Below are positions 1 through 6,161 of a DNA stretch of 17,562 nt, in pieces. The notes beneath the pieces were generated by a model, which saw only the letters and a list, made by a program, of their open reading frames with translations, did not search any database and was not told the DNA's origin. Numbering within the stretch: position 1 is the stretch's first letter; each line of letters starts with the position of its first letter. The translations under genes were made by a program, and so were the position numbers. The stretch is from an uncultured Prevotella sp. (lineage in GTDB: Bacteria; Bacteroidota; Bacteroidia; Bacteroidales; Bacteroidaceae): positions 1 through 17,562 of the forward strand of contig CALBJK010000225.1 of assembly GCA_937892695.1 (NCBI GenBank), written 5' to 3'.

Positions 1-85
1 TTTGTTGTCCAATGACTTGCTTTTAATTAGAATTATTTATCTGCTAATTTAAGGACTTTACAAAACACATCTGCAATGAGATATT

Positions 86-757
86 TCAAGACAGACTTAC
101 CACAGTAAGCACATCTCCATCAACACGGAAATGGACATCATACCCGCTAAAGGGCATTCCGTACGTTTTTTCAGGATTGTGATGATAACGTGGACGAGGA
201 TCGAGACTTAATATTTCTACTAGTGTGGTAACTTCATCTTCTGTAAGAGCTTGTCTGACATCCGGCGCGAACCTCACTTCCAGTTTCGCAGACCGTCGGC
301 TGTCCACGAATCCGCAACGCACACCCTCGTGACAGTCGGCATAACAAACGTAGGGTTTTATGTCGTATATTGGCGTTCCGTCCATAAGGTCGGCTCCAAT
401 GACATCTATGACCGTCCCTTTATCAGCATATGTCCTTATCCTCGCAATCCGTACAGAAGAAAGACCAAGACGATTCGGACGGAAGGGAGAACGCGTCGCA
501 AACACACCGACCTTCTCATTTCCTCCAAGCACCGGAGGACGCACCACCGGACTCGAAGCTTCATGCTTGTTGGTCGAGAACTCCCATATCATCCAGATGT
601 AATCGAAGCCGTCCAGGCCTCGAATCATGTCAGGATTGCGGTATTTAGGTTCAAAAACTATCGTTCCTTCCAGACATTTCACCATTCCACTCTGTTTTGG
701 AATTCCGAATTTAGACGAAAACGGCGAACGGAATCGCGCAATTGGTTCTATTATCAT
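86..757 (-). CDS. trmO: TrmO (TsaA/VirR family) tRNA-Thr N6-threonylcarbamoyladenosine methyltransferase
   Basis: TrmO uses S-adenosylmethionine to methylate N6-threonylcarbamoyladenosine at position 37 of threonine tRNAs, which helps decoding in the cytoplasm. The 223-aa protein has the family's usual length (the E. coli protein is about 235 aa) and looks complete. The family signature TRSPFRPNRLGLSSV is at residues 88-102, GADLMDGTPIYDIKPY at 121-136, and the C-terminal DPRPRYHHNPEKTYGM block at 186-201, followed by the expected DVHF strand. The ATG at 757 is the only start that keeps the conserved N-terminal EPIARFRSPF strand. No Shine-Dalgarno sequence is visible, as is normal in Bacteroidetes. 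The gene stands alone: the next gene upstream ends 422 bp away, and a candidate promoter lies at 876-883. Nothing is truncated or frameshifted. The family assignment rests on these motifs; the exact tRNA substrate is inferred from the family. Confidence 0.95.
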   Translation of the reverse strand: MIIEPIARFRSPFSSKFGIPKQSGMVKCLEGTIVFEPKYRNPDMIRGLDGFDYIWMIWEFSTNKHEASSPVVRPPVLGGNEKVGVFATRSPFRPNRLGLSSVRIARIRTYADKGTVIDVIGADLMDGTPIYDIKPYVCYADCHEGVRCGFVDSRRSAKLEVRFAPDVRQALTEDEVTTLVEILSLDPRPRYHHNPEKTYGMPFSGYDVHFRVDGDVLTVVSLS

Positions 758-792
758 AACTTTTTCTTCAGACTTTATTTTCGCAACTTGTC

Positions 793-808
793 GGCATAAT
801 ATTATGCC
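793..808. repeat. 16-bp perfect palindrome in the trmO leader
   Basis: GGCATAATATTATGCC is a perfect dyad with no spacer, lying 36 bp upstream of the trmO start and downstream of the candidate -7 box at 876-883. It could be an operator for a dimeric regulator or a short leader hairpin. No function can be assigned from sequence alone. Confidence 0.5.
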
Positions 809-875
809 ACGGCAGATTTCTCACTTATCTTAGTGTCGCAAACACAAAGAGGGGAAAATCATGCAATGACATGGG

Positions 876-883
876 CAAAAATA
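876..883 (-). promoter_or_regulatory. Candidate Bacteroidetes -7 promoter box for trmO
   Basis: Read on the minus strand the bases are TATTTTTG, an exact fit to the Bacteroidetes -7 consensus TAnnTTTG. The -33 position carries only a weak TTTC. Transcription from here would give a leader of roughly 110 nt that contains the 793-808 palindrome. The motif is short and AT-rich, so a chance match is possible. Confidence 0.4.
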
Positions 884-1036
884 CAAATAAAATCAGAGAA
901 ACTGAAACATTTATGTAAAACACCCTAATTCCTTGAATCGCAAGACTTGCCAATCTCGTTCTGCAAATACCGGATTGATGTGAAGAAGCCGTCTAATATG
1001 CTTTGCAAATAAGAAACAGCGTTCGGAATAGCTTTT

Positions 1037-1080
1037 GGTAGGTTCTATTAATTCGTAATTACGAATTAATAGAACCTACC
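1037..1080. repeat. 44-bp perfect palindrome with no spacer
   Basis: Two 22-bp arms meet at the centre between 1058 and 1059 and are exact reverse complements. The left arm begins GGTAGGTTCTATTAATTCG and the right arm ends AGAACCTACC. The match stops sharply at both ends (T at 1036 and T at 1081 do not pair). It lies 100 bp downstream of the DUF4301 stop codon. As RNA it would fold into a hairpin of about 20 bp with a tiny loop. Neither side carries the T-tract of an intrinsic terminator (minus-strand continuation AAAAGC, plus-strand continuation TTAAAC). I found no other copy in this window. Confidence 0.9.
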
Positions 1081-1179
1081 TTAAACAAAGTCATTCAAGA
1101 CAAGGAAGCTCGCGTTTCTTTATTGTGATTGCTTGACTTTGTATCGATGTGTAATACAGCAAATCTGGCACAACATCCT

Positions 1180-2700
1180 TTATCCTTGATGCTGGTCGCG
1201 GAGCAGGTCGTTAACCGTCTTGACGGGATTGAATGTCTCGATCGGCACTTCTACAAACACTGTGTTCCAGTCGCTCATTGCCCCGTTCCACAGACCGGGC
1301 AGTTCGAGAGCCTTCAACGGACGACCGTTCTTACTCTTCGAGCTGATGAAGCCTGTAGTACGGTCGACATAGTCGGGCAGATTGAAACGCTCGCCCTTAT
1401 AGTTCTTTGTAGCACAGACGAGGTCGACAGGGTTAAAGTAGGTACCCTCCTTGAACATACGTACATATTCAGCATTTTCTTTGTCGATCTGACTCGACTC
1501 CAATATCTGCGGACTTACGGTTCCGTCCTGATTATAACAAAGGAACGGACCACCACCAGGTTCGCCTACATTGCGCACCACTCCGCACACGCGCATCGGT
1601 CGATTGAGCTTACGGCGCAGGTATATCACGAGGTCGGCATCTTCGAGTTTTTTGATATCAGAACGACGGCAACAGAGGTCGCGCTGCACGAAGCGTATCA
1701 TTTCTTCAAGCTGGTCGTGAGTATAGCTGCCAGTGTCGAGGAGACGCAGATAGTCGAACGCCCGCTTCTGCAAAGATACCAATACGCCGGCAATCAGTTT
1801 TTTGTAGTCTACAGTCGGAGCTTTAAGACGGTCGGGCACCACATTGTCTATGTTCTTGATGAAGATGACATCAGCATCGATTTCGTTCAGATTTTCTATC
1901 AGTGCGCCGTGACCTCCCGGACGGAACAGCAGAGAGCCATCCTCATTTCTGAACGGCGTGTTGTCCGGATTCGCAGCTATAGTGTCAGTGTTCGGTTTCT
2001 GCTCAGAGAAGCTGATATTGTAATGTACGCCGTAACGTTTCTCGAAGTATGCACCCTTTTCTGCCACTTTCTCACGGAAGAGCTGCAAGTGGTCGTGGGA
2101 TACCGTGAAGTGGATGTTGGCTTCGCCGTGCGAAGAAGCGTAAAGAGCCGCTTCGGCAAGATGTTCTTCCATAGGTGTGCGTGCTCCGTCCTCATAACGG
2201 TGGAAGAGCAGAAGTCCCTTCGGCAGCTGTCCATAGTTCAGCCCTTTGGCTTCGAGAAGATTTGCTACAACAGCCTTATAGTTTTTCTCGGCAACAAGAG
2301 CGTCGACATCCTTGCCCTCATTCTCCTGACATTTTGCCGACAGTGCATCGTAGAAGGCGAAACGGTGAACGTTTGCGAAAAACTCTTTTTCAAAGTCGGT
2401 CTGGGGTGCGTCGTAGTCCGCGTTGAGGAACGCAAACATGTTCTTGAACATGCGACTGGCGGCTCCGCTGGCCGGTACAAACTTGACAACCTTGTGACCT
2501 TCGTCGCCATATTTCTTCCAACATTCGGCGTACTTCTTTTCATCGGCCTCTCCTACTACGTTCACACCCTTTCCAGCTGCCGCAGCAGCCTCTATACGCA
2601 AGAAGGGAAAACCGCTCTTTATCTCTTCAAGCTGACGTTCGACCTGCTTCTCCGAAATTCCACGAGAAGCAATCTGTTTCAAATCTCTTTCATCCAACAT
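1180..2700 (-). CDS. DUF4301 family protein, UDP-sugar pyrophosphorylase-like
   Basis: I recognise this 506-aa protein as DUF4301, a Bacteroidetes family without an established function; there is no signal peptide or membrane segment, so it is probably cytoplasmic. Its motifs follow the order of UDP-sugar pyrophosphorylases of the UAP/UGP type (GT-A fold): a glycine-rich loop PASGAASRMFK (76-86, in the place of GGxGTRL), a PKG motif (160-162), HFTVSHDH (197-204, like the TSxxT segment), FSEQKP (231-236), RPGGHGAL (260-267, like the GxGG loop), NIDN (283-286, like VDN), and GEPGGGPF (379-386). A nucleotidyltransferase role is my inference. The ATG at 2700 follows a consensus -7 box at 2745-2752. 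The gene is monocistronic as far as can be seen and is transcribed divergently from relA across 164 bp. The length looks complete. The unrelated open frame on the opposite strand is a shadow. Confidence 0.88.
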   Translation of the reverse strand: MLDERDLKQIASRGISEKQVERQLEEIKSGFPFLRIEAAAAAGKGVNVVGEADEKKYAECWKKYGDEGHKVVKFVPASGAASRMFKNMFAFLNADYDAPQTDFEKEFFANVHRFAFYDALSAKCQENEGKDVDALVAEKNYKAVVANLLEAKGLNYGQLPKGLLLFHRYEDGARTPMEEHLAEAALYASSHGEANIHFTVSHDHLQLFREKVAEKGAYFEKRYGVHYNISFSEQKPNTDTIAANPDNTPFRNEDGSLLFRPGGHGALIENLNEIDADVIFIKNIDNVVPDRLKAPTVDYKKLIAGVLVSLQKRAFDYLRLLDTGSYTHDQLEEMIRFVQRDLCCRRSDIKKLEDADLVIYLRRKLNRPMRVCGVVRNVGEPGGGPFLCYNQDGTVSPQILESSQIDKENAEYVRMFKEGTYFNPVDLVCATKNYKGERFNLPDYVDRTTGFISSKSKNGRPLKALELPGLWNGAMSDWNTVFVEVPIETFNPVKTVNDLLRDQHQG

Positions 2701-2744
2701 GATAAATATTCACTTTATTTGTAACTTCAGATTCAATTTTTCCA

Positions 2745-2752
2745 CAAAAGTA
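2745..2752 (-). promoter_or_regulatory. Candidate -7 promoter box for the DUF4301 gene
   Basis: The minus strand reads TACTTTTG, an exact TAnnTTTG match, 45 bp upstream of the start codon. A TTTC at about the -33 distance is a weak partner. The relA -7 box lies about 42 bp away on the other strand, so the two promoters are back to back. Confidence 0.55.
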
Positions 2753-2794
2753 GAGACTTTTTTCCTAAGAAGGAAACATTGACGGTATTTTTTG

Positions 2795-2802
2795 TACCTT
2801 TG
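2795..2802 (+). promoter_or_regulatory. Candidate -7 promoter box for relA
   Basis: TACCTTTG matches the Bacteroidetes -7 consensus exactly and lies 62 bp upstream of the relA start. No good -33 TTTG is present at the usual 19-21 nt spacing. The predicted leader is about 55 nt. Confidence 0.55.
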
Positions 2803-2864
2803 CGATAAAATAGAAGTGGTAAGATGAGAAATAAGCTCCAAATCCACCAAAAGCCGTTAATGTT

Positions 2865-5078
2865 ATGGAAGAAAAAATGATATTCACTGATGAGGAGAAA
2901 CGCGAAATAATAGGTTCCGCACGCCGCCTTAAAGCCGCTGTCGCCGACTCGTTGAAACCCGGCGACGAGACTATGCTCAAAGAATATATCAAAGCTGCTA
3001 TCCGGAACGGCGAGATACACCGAGACGCTTTCGGGCTGAATCCGTTGCTTCTGAGCTTCCAGACAGCCGAGCTGGAGCTGGAAGAAATAGGGATGAAGCG
3101 CGAATGTGTGCTGTCCATCCTGCTCTACAACGGCGTGACTGCAGGCCATCACCCGATAGAAGAAATAGAAAAGAATTTCGGACCGGGCATCGCCCACATA
3201 ATCGAAGGACTCAAACGAATCCATCAGCTATATACGAAAAACCCCGTTATCGAGAGCGAGAACTTCCGCAATCTGCTCCTGTCATTTGCCGAAGACATGC
3301 GCGTGATACTGATAATGATTGCCGACCGGGTAAATCTGATGCGACAGATACGCGATGCCGACAACGAAGAAGCACGGCGCGAAGTAGCCGAAGAGGCCAG
3401 CTACCTTTATGCACCATTGGCCCACAAGCTCGGACTGTACAAACTGAAGAGCGAACTCGAAGACCTCAGTCTGAAATATCTGGAGCACGATGCCTATTAC
3501 ATGATAAAGGAGAAGCTCAACGCCACTAAACGTTCGCGTGACGCCTACATAGAAAGATTCATCACGCCTATAAAGCAACGACTTGACGAGATGGGCATAA
3601 AGTGCCACGTCAAGGGTCGAACCAAAAGCATACACTCCATCTGGCAAAAGATGAAGAAACAGAAATGCGGGTTCGACCACATCTACGACCTTTTCGCCAT
3701 ACGCATCATCATCGATTCGCCCATAGACAAAGAGAAAATGCTCTGCTGGCAGACCTATTCGATGATAACTGACATGTATCAGCCCAACCCCAAGCGGCTT
3801 CGCGACTGGCTCTCCGTACCCAAATCGAACGGATACGAGAGTCTGCACATAACCGTGCTCGGTCCAGAGAACAAATGGGTAGAAGTACAGATACGTACCG
3901 AACGGATGGACGAGATAGCCGAGCGCGGACTGGCCGCCCACTGGCGTTACAAAGGCATAAAGGGCGAGTCGGGACTGGACGAATGGCTCAACAACATCCG
4001 CAGTGCACTGGAGACTAACGACGACATGCAGCTGATGGACCAGTTCAAGATGGACCTATACGAAGACGAAGTGTTTGTATTCACCCCTAAGGGCGACCTG
4101 TTCAAGTTTCCGAAAGGTGCGACCGTACTCGACTTTGCCTACCACATCCATTCGGGCATAGGCAACAAGTGTGTCGGCGGAAAAATCAACGGCAAAAACG
4201 TTTCTATAAGAGAAGTGCTTCACTCGGGAGATACCGTAGAGATAATAACCCAGAATAGCCAGAAGCCCAAACAAGACTGGGTGAACATTGTACGCACGTC
4301 GCGCGCCAAGGCCAAGATACGCATGGCCCTGAAGGAGACCAAGATAAAGGACGGACTGCTGGCCAAGGAAATGCTGGCCCGCAAATTCAAGAACCGCAAG
4401 ATAGAGCAGGACGAAAGCACTATGTCGCACCTGATAAAGAAACTAGGATTCAAGGAAGCTTCCGACTTCTACCGTCAGCTTTCCGAAGAAAAACTGGACA
4501 TCAACGACGTAATCGAGAAATATATCGAAGTACGCAACCACGACATAAACGCCAATGCCCCACAAGCAGCACGCTCGGCCGAAGAATACAGTTATGAGAA
4601 CAATGCCGAAGAAGAACTTAAGAGCAGGAACGACGACACGCTCGTGATTGACAAAAACTTGAAGGGCGTAGACTATTCGCTCGCCAAGTGCTGCCATCCT
4701 ATCTACGGAGACCCGATATTCGGATTCGTCACCGTCAACGGCGGAATAAAAATACACTGCCAGAACTGTCCGAACGCGCCCGAGATGCGCAAACGTTTCG
4801 GCTACCGCATAGTGAAGGCACGGTGGAGCGGCAAAGGCTCGTCACAATACAACATCACGATCCGCGTTGTCGGCAACGACGACATCGGCATAGTCAACAA
4901 CATCACAAGCGTAATATCCAAAGAGGAACGTATCGAAATGAGGTCTATCAACATCGACAGCTACGACGGCTTGTTCAGCGGCAATCTTGTTGTGACTGTA
5001 GACGACACGTCGCGGCTCAATTCGTTGCTAAAGAAGATACGTACAGTAAGAGGAGTGAAAAGCGTCACAAGACTGTGA
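2865..5078 (+). CDS. relA: Long RelA/SpoT homologue, (p)ppGpp synthetase with degenerate hydrolase domain
   Basis: Long RSH enzymes make (p)ppGpp from ATP and GTP/GDP on starved ribosomes, and many also hydrolyse it. This 737-aa protein has the full architecture: an HD-like N-terminal domain (about 20-190), synthetase (about 220-360) with GRTKSIHSIWQKM and the conserved acidic residues D275 (HIYD) and E340 (VEVQIRT), TGS (about 402-465), a helical region, a CCH...HCxxC zinc-finger-like domain (C609, C610, H611, H631, C632, C635) and a C-terminal ACT domain (about 661-737). The hydrolase HDxxED motif is replaced by LLYNGVTAGH (86-95), and the ADRLHNMR block reads ADRVNLMR (153-160). It is therefore probably a synthetase-only, RelA-type enzyme, and a separate bifunctional Rel/SpoT should exist elsewhere in the genome. 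The start could be the ATG at 2865 or at 2877 (four residues shorter); neither has a clear ribosome binding site. Confidence 0.93.
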   Translation: MEEKMIFTDEEKREIIGSARRLKAAVADSLKPGDETMLKEYIKAAIRNGEIHRDAFGLNPLLLSFQTAELELEEIGMKRECVLSILLYNGVTAGHHPIEEIEKNFGPGIAHIIEGLKRIHQLYTKNPVIESENFRNLLLSFAEDMRVILIMIADRVNLMRQIRDADNEEARREVAEEASYLYAPLAHKLGLYKLKSELEDLSLKYLEHDAYYMIKEKLNATKRSRDAYIERFITPIKQRLDEMGIKCHVKGRTKSIHSIWQKMKKQKCGFDHIYDLFAIRIIIDSPIDKEKMLCWQTYSMITDMYQPNPKRLRDWLSVPKSNGYESLHITVLGPENKWVEVQIRTERMDEIAERGLAAHWRYKGIKGESGLDEWLNNIRSALETNDDMQLMDQFKMDLYEDEVFVFTPKGDLFKFPKGATVLDFAYHIHSGIGNKCVGGKINGKNVSIREVLHSGDTVEIITQNSQKPKQDWVNIVRTSRAKAKIRMALKETKIKDGLLAKEMLARKFKNRKIEQDESTMSHLIKKLGFKEASDFYRQLSEEKLDINDVIEKYIEVRNHDINANAPQAARSAEEYSYENNAEEELKSRNDDTLVIDKNLKGVDYSLAKCCHPIYGDPIFGFVTVNGGIKIHCQNCPNAPEMRKRFGYRIVKARWSGKGSSQYNITIRVVGNDDIGIVNNITSVISKEERIEMRSINIDSYDGLFSGNLVVTVDDTSRLNSLLKKIRTVRGVKSVTRL

Positions 5079-5081
5079 CGC
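5062..5081. terminator. Bidirectional terminator hairpin between relA and the TetR gene
   Basis: An 8-bp perfect stem (GCGTCACA at 5062-5069 with TGTGACGC at 5074-5081, loop AGAC) is followed on the plus strand by a T-rich run (CTTTCATTTTT) and on the minus strand by TTTT. It overlaps the last relA codons and the relA stop codon (5076-5078), and lies 4 nt beyond the stop codon of the convergent regulator gene (5086-5088), so one structure can end both transcripts. Confidence 0.75.
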
Positions 5082-5085
5082 GCTT

Positions 5086-5715
5086 TCATTTTTCGAGAAA
5101 AGCGTCAAGCTTGGCTATGCCTTTCATCGTGCATACTCCACGGATGAAAAGAAGAACAACGTTGTGGAGCAGAACAGTCATGCCATACTTTTTATAGAGC
5201 TGGCCTTCAAAGATATAGTCCATCGAACAATTGATGATGCCCGAAAGTATTTCATAGTCCAAGTCGCTACGGAAGAAACCCTCTTTTATACCTTGTTCGA
5301 AAAAGAGCCGTTTGGTTTCACGGCGCATCTTGCCCCTCTTCTCAAGGTATTCTACGACGTGACTGTAACGATGCAGTTCCTCCAGATATTTTGAATTTAT
5401 ATCTGAGAAAAATTCAATCTGATGGTTGTAATATTCTATTATTATATCCATCACGTCATGCTCGTGATTAGCTGCAAATTTAGACATATATGCCTCGTAC
5501 TCTTCTTCGTACATTTTCACACCTTCAAGCAGCAGTTCCTCCTTGTTTGAGTAAATCTCATACAGCGTACGTTTGGATATGGAAAGAAGATTGGCTATGT
5601 CGTCCATCCTCACAGCCTTTATTCCTTTACGCATAAACTCTTCCATAGACGTGCGCAGAATGCGGTCGTGCAGCTCTAACCTGTAGTTTGTGTTTGGTGT
5701 GATGTTCTTTTGCAT
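5086..5715 (-). CDS. TetR/AcrR family transcriptional regulator
   Basis: A 209-aa one-component repressor type protein. The N-terminal TetR DNA-binding domain spans about residues 15-62, with the recognition region reading MDDIANLLSISKRTLYEIYS followed by NKEELL, typical of the family. The rest is helical and would form the ligand-binding and dimerisation domain; the ligand cannot be predicted. The frame is open further upstream to a GTG at 5928, but I chose the ATG at 5715: a consensus promoter (5735-5767) would start transcription about 14 nt before it, the N-terminus then fits TetR proteins, and the upstream extension runs into a transposase remnant. It is convergent with relA. No efflux pump or enzyme gene is adjacent to suggest a target. 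The nearest minus-strand genes upstream, the exported pair at 6162-8325, are separated from it by an IS remnant and a strong hairpin. Confidence 0.87.
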   Translation of the reverse strand: MQKNITPNTNYRLELHDRILRTSMEEFMRKGIKAVRMDDIANLLSISKRTLYEIYSNKEELLLEGVKMYEEEYEAYMSKFAANHEHDVMDIIIEYYNHQIEFFSDINSKYLEELHRYSHVVEYLEKRGKMRRETKRLFFEQGIKEGFFRSDLDYEILSGIINCSMDYIFEGQLYKKYGMTVLLHNVVLLFIRGVCTMKGIAKLDAFLEK

Positions 5716-5734
5716 AATGTTTTCGTTCGTGCTG

Positions 5735-5767
5735 CAAAGGTAAGCAAAAAAGCACAAAACCCACAAA
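5735..5767 (-). promoter_or_regulatory. Candidate promoter of the TetR gene
   Basis: On the minus strand TTTG (5764-5767) and TACCTTTG (5735-5742) are 21 nt apart, close to the Bacteroidetes TTTG-N19-TAnnTTTG consensus. The start of transcription would fall near 5729, giving a very short leader and supporting the ATG at 5715. Confidence 0.6.
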
Positions 5768-5847
5768 TGTTTTCCAGTTTTTCGCCGGGCGCAACATACA
5801 TAGTCGTGAAAACAATTAACTGTATCTGTTACAACTGAAAAACCTGA

Positions 5848-6062
5848 CCACCCGCCAAAGTCCGTGGCAAGTATTATCCAGATATCAACGATACACGACA
5901 GAAAAAACGGTATATACCTTAACACCACGCAGTTGGTTTCTGAAAGCCTTCAGCTTGGAGTTTAATGATTCCACAGAAGCATTGATGGATCTTGCGATGA
6001 AGTAGTTGAGAATCTCGTCACCGTATGCCTTTATTGTTTATCTTACGGACTTTATCGGATGA
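5848..6062 (-). mobile_element. Internally deleted ISL3-type insertion sequence remnant
   Basis: A roughly 215-bp relic holds only the C-terminal part of a transposase (5880-6027). It is bounded by similar sequences in inverted orientation: the reverse complement of the left edge carries ACGGACTTT followed by GGCGGGTGG, and the right edge has ACGGACTTTATCGGATGA (6045-6062). These may be what is left of the terminal inverted repeats, which would make the relic a MITE-like deletion derivative. A second copy of the same end occurs at 8557-8608. I could not identify a target-site duplication, so the boundaries are approximate. Confidence 0.55.
5880..6027 (-). pseudogene. ISL3 family transposase, C-terminal fragment, frameshifted
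   Basis: The minus strand from about 6027 translates to AYGDEILNYF followed by IARSINASVESLNSKLKAF and RNQLRGV, which closely resembles the C-terminal end of Bacteroidetes ISL3 transposases (pattern STNASAESFNAKIKAFRxQLRGV, then xPFFLYRLxxIY). The frame shifts near 5920: the expected ending, YIPFFLSCIVDIW, continues in a neighbouring frame down to about 5880. The N-terminal and catalytic parts are missing from this window. It is non-functional. Family naming is from recalled motif similarity and should be checked by a search. Confidence 0.65.
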
Positions 6063-6066
6063 TCCG

Positions 6067-6131
6067 AAAACGCCGCCGACATCATGCGAACAAAGATATG
6101 TGCGATTCGCAAGATTCCGGCGGCGTTTTTT
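6067..6131. terminator. Long terminator hairpin downstream of the exported-protein operon
   Basis: The outer stem AAAACGCCGCCG (6067-6078) pairs with CGGCGGCGTTTT (6118-6129). An inner stem (6081-6090 with 6106-6115, one mismatch) extends it to roughly 21 bp in total. It is followed by T-runs on the plus strand (6126-6131) and by TTTTCGG on the minus strand. It lies about 30 bp past the stop codon of the 6162-7838 gene and can insulate that operon from the TetR gene. Confidence 0.75.
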
Positions 6132-6161
6132 CATGCAAGGAGTCTAATTGAAGACACCTTT

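Larger units (their letters stand above)
758..1179. other. 422-bp gap between the DUF4301 gene and trmO
   Basis: Besides the trmO promoter candidate and two palindromes listed separately, the gap holds a 9-bp inverted repeat (1085-1093 with 1134-1142, about 40-nt loop) just downstream of the DUF4301 stop codon. It might help terminate that transcript, but there is no U-tract. A 54-codon open stretch on the minus strand (914-1075, stop at 911-913) runs through part of the large palindrome but has no start codon, and I do not recognise its product. I see no convincing gene here. Confidence 0.5.

Noticed and set aside
914..1075. A 54-codon open stretch on the minus strand between the DUF4301 gene and trmO
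   Set aside because: It has no start codon, part of it is just the 44-bp palindrome, and I do not recognise the product. It could be a decayed fragment, but I cannot support a gene.
1129..2724. A 531-codon open frame on the plus strand antisense to the DUF4301 gene
   Set aside because: It lies almost entirely over a well-supported gene on the other strand, its translation shows no recognisable domain and an odd composition (many Ile, Val, Arg, Phe), and such frames arise from codon bias on the opposite strand.
3282..3941. A 219-codon minus-strand frame inside relA
   Set aside because: It overlaps the conserved hydrolase-like and synthetase domains of relA and shows no family motif; it is a shadow frame.
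5716..5928. N-terminal extension of the TetR regulator up to a GTG at 5928
   Set aside because: The extension translates ISL3 transposase relic sequence (YIPFFLSCIVDIW) and passes through the regulator's own promoter, so it is not part of the protein.
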